This document shows, piece by piece, positions 35,547 to 45,418 of a stretch of 64,000 nucleotides of DNA. Numbering within the stretch: position 1 is the first letter of the stretch; each line of letters starts with the position of its first letter. The translations under genes were made by a program, and so were the position numbers. The notes beneath the pieces were generated by a model. That model was not told the origin of the DNA. It was given only the letters and a program-made list of their open reading frames with translations, and did no database searches. Source of the stretch: JAUVKT01 sp964634565 (GTDB taxonomy: Bacteria; Bacteroidota; Bacteroidia; Bacteroidales; VadinHA17); the NCBI GenBank assembly GCA_964634565.1, contig CAZWLP010000002.1, forward strand, positions 27,578-91,577, in the 5' to 3' direction.

Positions 35547-36830
35547 TTAATCTTCAATCTTCAATCCCCCGATAGTTGAAAAATCCACTCTGAAGGAGTG
35601 CGTCCCTTCCGAGTAAATATGTTTAACATTTATTCTATAGTAATTACATATTTTCCTTACTATTTCCAGCCCTATACCTGTGCCTCCCTCTTTTCCCGAT
35701 CCTTTAATAAAACGTTTAAAAAGCTGATCCTCCGAAAAAGGAAGAGGAGCCCCCTGGTTTGAAATTTCAACAATACAGTTTTTGAGTCTTACACCTATGT
35801 CGCTTCCTCCCGTCCCATGGGTAATGGCGTTTTTTAAAAGATTTGAGATTAATACATCAAGCAACATATGATTCATGCGTATTGTGCAATTATCAAGCTC
35901 AGAGTTTATGCTAAAGCCTCCTGCATTAATTAACACATCAAGATTAGTAATATATGTTTCAAGTGCATCTTTAAGGTCAATTTCTTCAGATTCTTCAAAC
36001 TGCTTATTCTCAATTTTAGCAATAAGCAATAAGGACTGGTTAAGCTTTGAGAGCCTGCCTGTTGTATTAAGTATTGAGCTAACTGTTTCAAGATCTGTCT
36101 CACTTAAATTTTCAGACTGCAGCAGCAGCTCTGCCTTGTTCCTGATTATTGCCAGCGGAGTCTGAATTTCGTGAGATGTATTGGCTGTAAGCTCTTTAAG
36201 ACTTTTATAATCAGACTGGATCCGGTCGGCCATCTCAAGAAGCACCTTATTAAGCCTGTCGAATTCAGCAATCTCAGATACAGGCAGTACCAGTCCGCCG
36301 GGCTTATTAAAATCATAAACATCAAGTCGTTTAAGGCTATTCGAGAAAGCCGACCATATATTTGTGAATATATACCGGTTAAGAATATATATCATTATTA
36401 TAAATACTATCAGAAGGGCCACCGAAAGGAGGGTTATTCTTTCGATAAGGGCGTCGGAAGAAAGAAGCGATTTATAGATAATAATATCCCTGCTTCCCTT
36501 ATCTGAGTTATATGAAAAGCGAAGAGCCCTGTGTGCAATAAACTTTTGTTGCGAGGCATTATATAATACGGTGTCGCTTAAAACAGGGGGCTGGCCTGGG
36601 TGAATATTTGTCTCAATAATATTTATCTGGTCGAAGCTGCCGGGAAGATTGCTTATTGTTTCTCCCTGGTTAAGCCTGGTCATAAGCCCCGCCATCTGGG
36701 TCATAAGCTCATTATTGATATGCTCGTTTATCACCTCCCTGGTAATTCGAAAGAAAACAAGGTTTCCTATCCAGAAAATAAAGATACTCCCGGTTATTAT
36801 CAGAAGACTTGTTTTTGAAAGCAGTTTCAT
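35547..36830 (-). CDS. OmpR-system sensor histidine kinase
   Basis: A 427-residue kinase: helix 1 (about 8-27), periplasmic sensor loop (about 28-130), helix 2 (about 133-153), HAMP-like linker, HisKA H-box TANTSHEIQTPLAIIRNKAEL with the phospho-His at about 221, and HATPase_c motifs ISNLLKNAITHG (N box) and GGTGIGLEIVRKICNYY (G boxes). Its ATG overlaps the response regulator stop by 4 bases (36827-36830). Signal unknown. Position between the two RND systems makes envelope or metal stress a reasonable guess. Confidence 0.93.
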   Translation of the reverse strand: MKLLSKTSLLIITGSIFIFWIGNLVFFRITREVINEHINNELMTQMAGLMTRLNQGETISNLPGSFDQINIIETNIHPGQPPVLSDTVLYNASQQKFIAHRALRFSYNSDKGSRDIIIYKSLLSSDALIERITLLSVALLIVFIIMIYILNRYIFTNIWSAFSNSLKRLDVYDFNKPGGLVLPVSEIAEFDRLNKVLLEMADRIQSDYKSLKELTANTSHEIQTPLAIIRNKAELLLQSENLSETDLETVSSILNTTGRLSKLNQSLLLIAKIENKQFEESEEIDLKDALETYITNLDVLINAGGFSINSELDNCTIRMNHMLLDVLISNLLKNAITHGTGGSDIGVRLKNCIVEISNQGAPLPFSEDQLFKRFIKGSGKEGGTGIGLEIVRKICNYYRINVKHIYSEGTHSFRVDFSTIGGLKIED

Positions 36831-37507
36831 TCGGTCAGAAATTTGTAGCCAACCCCATATATCGTTTTTATATAGTCTTTGCAGCCAGCCTTTAATAGCT
36901 TCTTACGGAGGTTTTTAATATGCAGATAAACAAAATCAAGAGAATCCATTACATCAACATAATCACCGGCAAGGTGCTCGGCGATAGATGTTTTTGAGAT
37001 AACCTGGTTTTTATTACTGACCAGGTAATACAGGATATTATATTCACTCTTGGTAAGCTCAAGGGCTGTATTATTTATTTTTACTTCATGAGACTGGGGG
37101 TCGAGAGAGATTTCATTAAATACAAAGACACTGTTTCCTTCAAATTTTAATCTTCTTAGCAGAGAATAAATCCTGGCATTTAGCTCAGAAAGATGGAAGG
37201 GTTTTACAAGGTAATCATCGGCTCCTATATTCAGGCCGCTAACTCTGTCGTCGATAGAATCCCTGGCTGATATTATTATTATGCCTGCCTGGCTGTTATT
37301 GTTTTTTATCTGCTTAATCAGATCCAGTCCACTTCCGTCGGGCAGACCTATATCTATGATAAAACAGTCATAGTCATATAGATCACAAAGACCCGAGGCT
37401 TTCTCGAGGTTTATGGCATGATCACAATCGATCTTCTCACTTGTTTTGAGATATGACACGATGGAGCCAGCAAGATCTTTTTCGTCTTCAACAAGTAAAA
37501 CTCTCAT
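36827..37507 (-). CDS. OmpR/PhoB-type response regulator
   Basis: A 226-residue protein: receiver domain with phospho-acceptor Asp in YDCFIIDIGLPDGSGLDLI (about residue 52), the switch Ser/Thr in IIISARDSIDDRV and Lys in YLVKPFHLSELNARI, and a winged-helix DNA-binding domain (ISLDPQSHEVKINNTALELTKSEYNILYYLV ... YLHIKNLRKKLLKAG). It precedes its kinase (4-base overlap) on the minus strand and is divergent from the RND operon at 37756, so that operon is a likely target. Confidence 0.95.
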   Translation of the reverse strand: MRVLLVEDEKDLAGSIVSYLKTSEKIDCDHAINLEKASGLCDLYDYDCFIIDIGLPDGSGLDLIKQIKNNNSQAGIIIISARDSIDDRVSGLNIGADDYLVKPFHLSELNARIYSLLRRLKFEGNSVFVFNEISLDPQSHEVKINNTALELTKSEYNILYYLVSNKNQVISKTSIAEHLAGDYVDVMDSLDFVYLHIKNLRKKLLKAGCKDYIKTIYGVGYKFLTE

Positions 37508-37711
37508 TTGACAATCACCTTTTAAGGGAAGTAAAAATACGCTAAATTCATTCTAAGCCAAAATTCACTCAGGGCTTCCAGGGCCAAATATTTATCAGGC
37601 AGCTTTATTTATCACCCAATTACATCCCCTGAAAAGCACACTTCACCCTCCGAAATAAGCATTTCGGTTATAAGTCATTGTCAGCATGCCACTTATTGCT
37701 TGTTTCAGGTA

Positions 37712-37719
37712 TAAGTTTG
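37712..37719 (+). promoter_or_regulatory. TAAGTTTG -7-like element before RND operon
   Basis: TAAGTTTG matches the TAnnTTTG -7 consensus of Bacteroidota, 36 bases upstream of ATG 37756. A TTG at the ideal -33 distance is not present (nearest at 37696-37698 is too close), so this is a partial match only. Confidence 0.35.
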
Positions 37720-37755
37720 TTAAATCTAAGCATAAAACCAGAAAATCCATATAAT

Positions 37756-38847
37756 ATGAATATCAAGAATAGAACCAGGAGAATCGGCAAAGGGATATTG
37801 CTCCCTGTACTATTGCTATCGCTTATCTTAAGTTCCTGCAGCTTAAACAAAGAAGCTGAAAACGACTCTTATATTAAGCTTGTAAAAACAGTAAATGTTC
37901 AAAAGCTTGATCCGGTCAGCGAAAAACAGTTTCCGGGAGTTATAGATGAAGCTGAGGAGATAAATCTGGCTTTCAGGGTTGGTGGCCCTATTAGCAGGAT
38001 ATTAATAAAGGAGGGGCAATATGTAAAAAAGGGACAGCTTATTGCTGAGATCGATCAACGCGATTATATGATTCAAAAAACAGCGATCCAGGCACGGGTA
38101 GATCAGCTCAGGGAAGAATACCGGCGGATAGAGGAATTAAATAAGCGAAAAACAGTAGCTGATAATGATTATGAAAAAATGAAAGCAGGCAGGGAGATGG
38201 CGGAAACTCAGCTTAAGAATGCTAACGACCAGCTAAACGACACCAGGCTATATGCCCCTTATTCGGGCTATATAACAGCGGTTTTGTTTGAAGAGGGCGA
38301 GATGCTGAATATTGGAACCCCCTTTGCCCGCCTGATAGATGTAAGCCTTTTAAAGGTCGAGGTTGATGTGCCCACATCTCTTTACCTGGTAAAAGACAAA
38401 ATAAGTAAAGCAGAATGTGTACAGGAAGATATTCCGGGTAAAAAGTACCCCTTAACCTTCTATGCAAATAATATAAAAGCAAACAGCAACGGGCTCTTCA
38501 GATTCTATTTCTATCATCAGCCAGAGCCCGGCTCTCTTCTTTCTCCGGGAATGAATGTCTCGGTAAATATCTCTTATTCCAATGGAGACAGCTCACTTGT
38601 AAGCATCCCTCTTAATGCAATCTTCCCCCGGGGCGAAGAAAGCTATGTGTGGGTAGTTAAAGATAATACTGTTAGAGCCAGGAGGGTAAAAACCAATGAT
38701 TTACTTAACGATGGCAATGTCGGTATTATCGAGGGATTGAAGGCTGGCGAAGAGATTGTGGTAGGAGGACTCGATCACCTGCATGAGGAAGAAGAAGTAC
38801 GGGTCCTTGACAAGGCAAGCAAGACAAATATTGGAAATCTAATTTAA
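37756..38847 (+). CDS. RND efflux periplasmic adaptor (AcrA type) lipoprotein
   Basis: A 363-residue adaptor: leader KGILLPVLLLSLILSSCSLNK with a lipobox Cys, lipoyl-like halves (FPGVIDEAEEINLAFRVGGPISRILIKEGQYVKKGQLIAEID and NDTRLYAPYSGYITAVLFEEGEMLNIGTPFARLID), alpha hairpin (about 120-170) and a membrane-proximal domain. ATG 37756 is preferred over an upstream in-frame ATG because it supplies the signal peptide. It is followed after 10 bases by the RND pump and then by tolC-like 42043, giving a complete tripartite operon. Confidence 0.93.
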   Translation: MNIKNRTRRIGKGILLPVLLLSLILSSCSLNKEAENDSYIKLVKTVNVQKLDPVSEKQFPGVIDEAEEINLAFRVGGPISRILIKEGQYVKKGQLIAEIDQRDYMIQKTAIQARVDQLREEYRRIEELNKRKTVADNDYEKMKAGREMAETQLKNANDQLNDTRLYAPYSGYITAVLFEEGEMLNIGTPFARLIDVSLLKVEVDVPTSLYLVKDKISKAECVQEDIPGKKYPLTFYANNIKANSNGLFRFYFYHQPEPGSLLSPGMNVSVNISYSNGDSSLVSIPLNAIFPRGEESYVWVVKDNTVRARRVKTNDLLNDGNVGIIEGLKAGEEIVVGGLDHLHEEEEVRVLDKASKTNIGNLI

Positions 38848-38857
38848 TACCCGGAGC

Positions 38858-41800
38858 ATGCATATTTCAGACTTGGTTTTTCAAAAGAAAAAGATTTTCT
38901 ATTTTATTATGGTTGCCCTGGTGGTGGGAGGAATATTTTCATTCAGGGCGCTAAGTAAGCTTGAAGACCCCGAGGTAATAGCTATGGTTGCCAATGTTGT
39001 TACAGTATATCCGGGGGCCTCTGCACACGATGTTGAGATGCAGGTTACCTCTGTCCTGGAAGAGGAAATCTCAGCCCTCTCAGATATATCCAGCATCAAA
39101 TCCCGCTCAGAAGCAAATGTGTCGGTTATTGAGCTGAAGCTGGAGATGAGTGTACCCCAGGAGGAGATGCAGCAGCGCTGGGAATTTCTCAGAAGAAAAA
39201 TAGACCTGGCCATGAGAAGGATGCCCGAGGGCGTGCAGGAACCTGTGATTTATGATGATGTAAGCGATGTGTATGGGATGTTCTATGCCATGGTTGGAGA
39301 CAGGGGATATTCTTATGAAGAAATGAGTGTTTATGCCGACTTTATAAGACGACAGATGCTTGAAATTGACGGGGTAAGCAAGGTAAATATTTATGGAGAG
39401 CAACATCCGGAAATACTTATTACAATTTCCCCCGACCGCTTTAGTGAAACAGGGATATTACCCCTGCAGATATTTATGGCTCTGGGGGATTATGCCGGAG
39501 AATCATATTCAGGGCATATGTTTAGCGGAGAACAGCAATTGCGGATTACCGTAAGCAATAAGTCATCAAGTATTGAAGACCTGGGTAATATTATTATAAG
39601 CTCGGCAGCAGGAGCATCATATAAACTTGGTGACCTGGCTGATATAAGCTATGGCTATCCTGATCCAATGAGAAACCAGCTCTTTGTAAATAACCAGAAA
39701 GCCCTTGGAATAGGGATATCAATGGAAAGTGGTGAAAACATTATTCAGGTAGGTAAGGATGTCGAACATTTAATGAGTGAATTAAGGCCTCGTATTCCTA
39801 ATGGTTTAAGCTTTGAAAAAGTTTTCTTCCAGCCTGATAAGGTTAGCGATTCTATAAGGGGATTTATGAGAAACCTGATTCTTTCCGTTACGGTTGTAAT
39901 AGTTGTGCTGATGTTTACAATGGGATTCCGGGGAGGTGTAATAATTGGCTCTGGTCTCTTAATAACTATTCTGGCTACCTTCCCCTTTCTTCTACTGGCC
40001 GATGGAACCTTACAGCGGATATCTCTGGGAGCATTTATTGTTGCCATGGGTATGCTGGTTGATAACGCAATAGTTGTTCTGGACGGCATACTGGTCGACC
40101 GAAAACTAAAAAAAGCCAGGGAAGCCTGTACCCTATCAGCCAAAAAAACAGCTATTCCACTTCTGGGGGCCACAGCTATAGCTATTACCGCCTTCTTACC
40201 TGTATACCTTTCTCAGGATATTGCAGGCACCTATGCCAGGGACCTCTTTGTTGTGCTGGCAATATCACTTGGTATAAGCTGGATACTCTCCTTAACACAG
40301 GTTCCTGTCTTTGCATCTTTCTTTTACAAGAATAAGAAAGACAGGGGCGAAAAAGATAAGGAAGCACATATTTATAATAAACCCCTGTACAGAATCACCC
40401 GCAGGATACTTGACTTCAGCCTGCATAACAGACTTATTGTAATAGCAGTAGTGGTAATTTTATTGCTGGTGGCCTTCTTAAATTTCAAGAAAGTAGATAA
40501 TACTTTCTTTCCGGATTTTGAATATAATCAGTCTTATATTGAGTACTTACTTCCGGTCGGTAATACACCCGAGAGCGTTTATGCCGATCTGCTTGAAATA
40601 TCAGATTATTTAAATTCTTTCGATGAGGTTGATATGGTTGTTACAAGCCTTGGAATGACCCCTATGCGTTATTGCCTTGTCAGGGGGGTTATGACAGAGA
40701 ATGCCGACAACTATGGCGAAATAATTATCAACTTTCAAGACTATAAAACGATGAAGAAAATGCAGCCCCTGATTCAGGACTACCTGCATTTAAATCATCC
40801 TGAAGCGCAAAGCAGGATAAGAGATTATACCTTATCGGTTGCCTCCAGTCACAGGATTGAAGTTGAATTTACCGGGCCCGACCCTGCAGTGCTTAAGGAG
40901 CTAGGCAGAAAGGCAGAGGATTATATGCTCCAGAACAAGCATGTAGATAAGTATACCGTATCTAACGACTGGGAACCAAAAGCAAAAACACTTAAGGCAA
41001 TATATAGTCCCATCGCGGGTAACAGGGCCTCAGTTACCAGAGGTGATATCAGCACCTCCATACTTGCTGCAAGCGATGGACTGCCCCTTACCAGGATCTA
41101 CCAGGGAGAAACACCCCTTACAGTAAGGTTCCGTATACGCGATAAAGAGGGAAAGAGGATCGAAGATCTTAATGATATTCCTGTATGGCCCACAATCCCT
41201 AATATCGGAGGCGTGGCAAATATGCAAACAGTATTGGGAATTATGACAGGTGCTATCGTGGCCGACGATCTGCTCGACGAAACACTTACCGCTGTTCCCC
41301 TGAGCACAGTAACAGATGGTGTAGTGCTCGACTGGGAAGAGCCGCTTGTGCGTCGTATAAACAGTATACGGGCAATTCAGGCTCAGTGCGATCCGGTCGA
41401 TAATTTCAGCCCCTCGCATGTACAGGACGAACTTGACGAGTTAATAAGCATTATGCCTCTCCCCGCAGGCTATTCATACAGGTGGGTTGGAGAGCAGGAA
41501 CTGAAGAAAGACGGACTGGAAGGTATATTTGGTATGTTACCCCTGGCCGCAGGTATTATCTTGCTTATTCTGCTTCTTCTTTTTGCAGACTACAAACGAC
41601 CATTGATAATTATTTTATGCCTGCCTCTTGCAATTATAGGGATTGTTCCAGGACTTATTCTTTCGGGCCAGCCCTTCTCATTTGTAGCAATAATAGGAGC
41701 GGTTGGTCTTAGTGGAATGATAATAAAAAATGCCATTGTTTTGCTCGATGAAATTAATAACAGACTGTTAAAGTCATCTTCAGCCTATCATGCAATTGTT

Positions 41801-42037
41801 GATGCCACCATTTCCAGAACAAGACCTGTTGTAATGGCATCCCTTACCACTATCCTTGGAATGATACCCTTATTTACAGATCCTATGTACGCATCACTGG
41901 CTGCAACCATTATCGGCGGACTGCTAATAGGTACCCTGGTAACGCTTGTATTTGTACCCGTATTGTACTCTTCTTTCTTTGCGGTGCCTGTACCACAATC
42001 GAAGAACAGACCCGAAATCATAATAGAAAAAGAATAG
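38858..42037 (+). CDS. RND efflux pump (AcrB-like, HAE-type)
   Basis: A 1059-residue pump, close to the standard length. N-terminal helix starts KKIFYFIMVALVVGGIFSF, followed by the porter loops, the helix-IV segment GMLVDNAIVVLDG containing the proton-relay position (one Asp, where AcrB has DD), and a second repeat ending GLSGMIIKNAIVLLDEIN. It carries out drug or metabolite export together with the adaptor and TolC-like neighbours. The single Asp is seen in many Bacteroidota RNDs. Substrate unknown. Confidence 0.94.
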   Translation: MHISDLVFQKKKIFYFIMVALVVGGIFSFRALSKLEDPEVIAMVANVVTVYPGASAHDVEMQVTSVLEEEISALSDISSIKSRSEANVSVIELKLEMSVPQEEMQQRWEFLRRKIDLAMRRMPEGVQEPVIYDDVSDVYGMFYAMVGDRGYSYEEMSVYADFIRRQMLEIDGVSKVNIYGEQHPEILITISPDRFSETGILPLQIFMALGDYAGESYSGHMFSGEQQLRITVSNKSSSIEDLGNIIISSAAGASYKLGDLADISYGYPDPMRNQLFVNNQKALGIGISMESGENIIQVGKDVEHLMSELRPRIPNGLSFEKVFFQPDKVSDSIRGFMRNLILSVTVVIVVLMFTMGFRGGVIIGSGLLITILATFPFLLLADGTLQRISLGAFIVAMGMLVDNAIVVLDGILVDRKLKKAREACTLSAKKTAIPLLGATAIAITAFLPVYLSQDIAGTYARDLFVVLAISLGISWILSLTQVPVFASFFYKNKKDRGEKDKEAHIYNKPLYRITRRILDFSLHNRLIVIAVVVILLLVAFLNFKKVDNTFFPDFEYNQSYIEYLLPVGNTPESVYADLLEISDYLNSFDEVDMVVTSLGMTPMRYCLVRGVMTENADNYGEIIINFQDYKTMKKMQPLIQDYLHLNHPEAQSRIRDYTLSVASSHRIEVEFTGPDPAVLKELGRKAEDYMLQNKHVDKYTVSNDWEPKAKTLKAIYSPIAGNRASVTRGDISTSILAASDGLPLTRIYQGETPLTVRFRIRDKEGKRIEDLNDIPVWPTIPNIGGVANMQTVLGIMTGAIVADDLLDETLTAVPLSTVTDGVVLDWEEPLVRRINSIRAIQAQCDPVDNFSPSHVQDELDELISIMPLPAGYSYRWVGEQELKKDGLEGIFGMLPLAAGIILLILLLLFADYKRPLIIILCLPLAIIGIVPGLILSGQPFSFVAIIGAVGLSGMIIKNAIVLLDEINNRLLKSSSAYHAIVDATISRTRPVVMASLTTILGMIPLFTDPMYASLAATIIGGLLIGTLVTLVFVPVLYSSFFAVPVPQSKNRPEIIIEKE

Positions 42038-42042
42038 CACAG

Positions 42043-43458
42043 ATGAAACAAATTTTATATATATCAGTATTCCTGTTCCTTTTTATGTCTGTTTCTCAGG
42101 CTCAGGACACTTTGAGTCTTGATCTGAAACAATGCAGGTTGATGGCCATTGAGAACAGCGAAAGGATTAAAATTGCAGAAACAACACTCGAAAAAGCAGG
42201 CTATGAGAAAGCAGCAGCCAGGTCGGCCTGGCTTCCAAATATTTCTGCATCAGTATTGGGAATGTATAGCAAAACAGAGATAAATCAGCAGATATATCTG
42301 CCTGTATATAATTTTGATATAGCTACCGGTGAATTGGTGCCAGACCTTGCAATTAATCCGCTGGATGGACAGCCTATAATGGGTTCTGACGGAAACCCCG
42401 TATTTAATACCTATGCTTATCTGCCCCTTGATTTTAGCCTTAATGGAGGACTACTGGCCTCACTACGCGCCGAACAGCCTCTTTATGCCGGCGGTAAGAT
42501 TATTACCGGAAACAGGATGGCTGCCCTGGGATATGAAATGGCTCAGTTAAATACCGAACTAAACAGGCACCAGGTTCTCTATGAGGCCGACCAGGCATAT
42601 TATACTTATATAAGCGTAGCTGAGAAGCTTAAGCTGGCCGAGAAATATTGTACCCTCCTCAAACAGCTTGTTGCCATGGTGGAAGATTCCTATAATACAG
42701 GAATGACCAATCGCAACGAGTTGCTAAAGGTACAGGTGCAGCTTAATGAAGCCCTTTTGCAGGCACAGAAAGCAAGAAGCGGACTTGAGCTGAGCAGAAT
42801 GGCTATATGCAGATTAACAGGAAGTGACTTTTCAACACCACTGATGATAAATGACAGCATCAGAGTTGGCCTGCCCATTAATACAGCCTTACTGCCACCT
42901 GATGCCACAAACAGGTATGAATACCGGCTTTTGGAGCAAAAGACTGTTTTAGCTGATATGAATATTAAAATGATTCTTGGCGACTATCTGCCTGCAGCCG
43001 GTATATCACTTGGATATAATTATTATAATATTAATCTATCCGGTATGGATAATTATGATTCTGACGGTATAAACGCCATAGCCAGTATCAGCATCCCTAT
43101 TACAAAGTTCGGTGAGGGAAGGGCGAAAATAAAATCCGCCAGGGCCGACAGGGAGATAGCACAGATGGAGCTTGAAAAAACAGAGAAGCTGCTGCAGCTC
43201 GATATTGAGCAGGCCAGGCTTAATCTGCTTGATGCGCTGACAAGAATCGAGATTAGTCGTGCCGCAGTAGAGCAGGCCGATGAAAATTTAAGAGTGAGTA
43301 AAGATAATTATGAGCTTGGCATGGAAACCCTGGCTGGTATGCTTGAGGCTCAGGCCGGCTGGCAAAAGGCCTATAGCTCTTTAATTGATGCGCGGGCAGA
43401 TTATAAGATAAAGGAGAGCTACTTTATGAAAGTTACAAACACCCTTAAGGTGCAGTAA
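42043..43458 (+). CDS. TolC-family outer membrane efflux protein
   Basis: A 471-residue exported protein (signal peptide about 1-21, ending QAQD). Two OEP repeats with LSLDLKQCRLMAIENSERIKIAETTLEKAGYEKAAARSAWLP and, in the second half, ADREIAQMELEKTEKLLQLDIEQARLNLLDALTRIEISRAAVEQADENLRVSKDNYELGMETLAGMLEAQ, the long coiled-coil helices of the periplasmic tunnel. Starts 5 bases after the pump gene and completes the tripartite system. Confidence 0.93.
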   Translation: MKQILYISVFLFLFMSVSQAQDTLSLDLKQCRLMAIENSERIKIAETTLEKAGYEKAAARSAWLPNISASVLGMYSKTEINQQIYLPVYNFDIATGELVPDLAINPLDGQPIMGSDGNPVFNTYAYLPLDFSLNGGLLASLRAEQPLYAGGKIITGNRMAALGYEMAQLNTELNRHQVLYEADQAYYTYISVAEKLKLAEKYCTLLKQLVAMVEDSYNTGMTNRNELLKVQVQLNEALLQAQKARSGLELSRMAICRLTGSDFSTPLMINDSIRVGLPINTALLPPDATNRYEYRLLEQKTVLADMNIKMILGDYLPAAGISLGYNYYNINLSGMDNYDSDGINAIASISIPITKFGEGRAKIKSARADREIAQMELEKTEKLLQLDIEQARLNLLDALTRIEISRAAVEQADENLRVSKDNYELGMETLAGMLEAQAGWQKAYSSLIDARADYKIKESYFMKVTNTLKVQ

Positions 43459-43512
43459 GCTGTGTCGGAGAGTGACTTTTTTTATCTTATCTTTGGATTA
43501 ACACAGGACATA

Positions 43513-44319
43513 ATGAGCACTGTAAACAGAGATACCAGTTTAGTTATTATTGAGGATGAGCCCCATAATAGCATGATGCTGAAAGGGATGGTCGGACAGT
43601 TAAGGCCAGACTGGAAGATAGAGGCAATCCTGGAAAGCGTTGAGGAAAGTATAGCCTGGTTTAGAAAGAACCCTGGCCCCGACCTGATATTGATGGATAT
43701 TCAGCTATCTGATGCAACCTGCTTCTCGATTTTTAATGAAATAAGACTTGACCCCCTCTCCCGTATAATCTTTACAACAGCTTACGACGAATATGCTATC
43801 CGGGCCTTTAAGGTGAATAGCCTGGATTATCTTTTAAAGCCATTAGATGAGAAGCAATTAAATAATGCTTTTCTAAAGTTTGAGGAGCAGCGGAAGCTTG
43901 ATCCTTCACCCCGCTATCTTTTTGATGATTCAGAACACTACCAGGAGATTATTGAATCTATACTAAAGGGTAAAACAGAATATAGAACCCGTTTTATGAT
44001 TTCCGGTGTATGTGAGTATAAAAGACTCGACACCAAAAGCATAGCCTATATTTATAGTTCAAATAAATTAAGCCTTGCAGTTGATAAGCAAGGGAAAGAA
44101 TATATCCTGGACTATAGCCTGGAAGAGCTGGAAAAAGAACTTAACCCACAGGACTTTTTTAGATTAAACAGGAAGGTTATTGTAAATATTGAAGCAATAG
44201 AAAAGATTAAAAATGAAACAGGAGGTAAACTTATTGTTACTACCAGTCCGGTATGTGATTTTGAGATTATCGTAAGCAGGCTTCGGGCTCCCGGGTTTAA
44301 GAAATGGATGGGTAAATAA
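43513..44319 (+). CDS. LytTR-type response regulator
   Basis: A 268-residue protein from ATG 43513 (an upstream in-frame GTG at 43462 is also open). Receiver domain with Asp in LILMDIQLSDATCFSIF (about residue 57) and the SLDYLLKPLDEKQL Lys, followed by a LytTR DNA-binding domain (YKRLDTKSIAYIYSSNKLSLAVDKQGKEYILDYSLEELEKEL ... FFRLNRKVIVNIEAIEKIKN). It follows the TolC gene closely (54 bases) and precedes the LytS-like kinase by 10 bases, so it belongs to the RND operon and probably controls it. Confidence 0.92.
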   Translation: MSTVNRDTSLVIIEDEPHNSMMLKGMVGQLRPDWKIEAILESVEESIAWFRKNPGPDLILMDIQLSDATCFSIFNEIRLDPLSRIIFTTAYDEYAIRAFKVNSLDYLLKPLDEKQLNNAFLKFEEQRKLDPSPRYLFDDSEHYQEIIESILKGKTEYRTRFMISGVCEYKRLDTKSIAYIYSSNKLSLAVDKQGKEYILDYSLEELEKELNPQDFFRLNRKVIVNIEAIEKIKNETGGKLIVTTSPVCDFEIIVSRLRAPGFKKWMGK

Positions 44320-44329
44320 AGCAATAATA

Positions 44330-45376
44330 GTGTTCCAGGAAAGAAACATAGCTAACCTTGCAGCTTTTGGTTCATATAAACCAGGGGTTTTAGTTGGTCG
44401 CATACTTGTGATTTCACTTATATCCATTTTATTGATTCACCTGGCCGGATTAATATCAGGGGAGCAAATCCTTGAAAAAGAAAGCAGAGGCCTGGTCTAC
44501 CTGATTGCCTCACTAGCCTTTAACAGTGTGTCTGAAGCAAGCTTCCTTATAATGGTAATTTTTAATAATTCCAGGAAGCTGCGCTGGAATATTTTTATGC
44601 ACGTAATTGCAATTGTTTCAGTAACCTTGCTACTGACATCTTTCTGGTTATCATTAGTCCAGAATATGTTTAAGGAAGTCGATATTTTTAATAATACCGT
44701 AACCCAGATAGTTATAATAGTTGGACTGCTCCTTCTGGTTATCCTGATACTGCTGGTAAAGGTTTCTAACCTGACAAAAGACTGGATGGAGAACAGGGAG
44801 GAGATAGACAGGTTAAAGCAGGCCAAACTGCAGGGTGACTATAATTCACTTAAAGACAGGCTGAATCCTCATTTTTTGTTTAATAACCTGAGTGTCCTAA
44901 AATCACTGATCCGTTATAACCCGGCCCTCGCAGAACTGTTTATTAAGAATTTCACAGATGTATATCGTTATGTGCTCAAAAGCCATGAAGAAGATACTGT
45001 TAATCTGCATGATGAACTGGAATTTCTGAGGTCTTATATTGCCCTTCACAAAGAACGAATAGGAGAGGGACTGGAGGTGGAGATTAATGTTCGGGAGGAA
45101 GAGATGGATAAGGAGATTGTACCGATGGCCCTACAACTGCTTGTCGAGAATGCCATAAAACACAATATAGCAAGTAAGTCCAGTCCATTGAAAATAGAGG
45201 TTTTTACAGAAGGGGATTACCTGGTGGTTGTTAATAACCTTAATAAAAAAGAAACGACATATTCAACACAAACAGGGATTAGTACCCTTGACTCCCGGTA
45301 CAGACTATTATGTAATAAAGGCCTGGATATTAATACCAGCGACACACACTACCGGGCAGGTATACCATTATTATAA
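44330..45376 (+). CDS. LytS-type sensor histidine kinase
   Basis: A 348-residue His_kinase-family sensor: four hydrophobic helices in residues about 20-145, a linker coiled coil (MENREEIDRLKQAKLQ) and the kinase core with LKDRLNPHFLFNNLSVLKSLIR (phospho-His at about 183) and MALQLLVENAIKHNIA (N box). It starts with GTG at 44330; no ATG is better placed. Partner of the LytTR regulator. Membrane-embedded, no large periplasmic domain, so it likely senses a membrane-associated cue. Confidence 0.9.
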   Translation: MFQERNIANLAAFGSYKPGVLVGRILVISLISILLIHLAGLISGEQILEKESRGLVYLIASLAFNSVSEASFLIMVIFNNSRKLRWNIFMHVIAIVSVTLLLTSFWLSLVQNMFKEVDIFNNTVTQIVIIVGLLLLVILILLVKVSNLTKDWMENREEIDRLKQAKLQGDYNSLKDRLNPHFLFNNLSVLKSLIRYNPALAELFIKNFTDVYRYVLKSHEEDTVNLHDELEFLRSYIALHKERIGEGLEVEINVREEEMDKEIVPMALQLLVENAIKHNIASKSSPLKIEVFTEGDYLVVVNNLNKKETTYSTQTGISTLDSRYRLLCNKGLDINTSDTHYRAGIPLL

Positions 45377-45418
45377 ATTCTGGCTACAACCTAAGGCAGA
45401 TAAACTACTTTGCCTGAC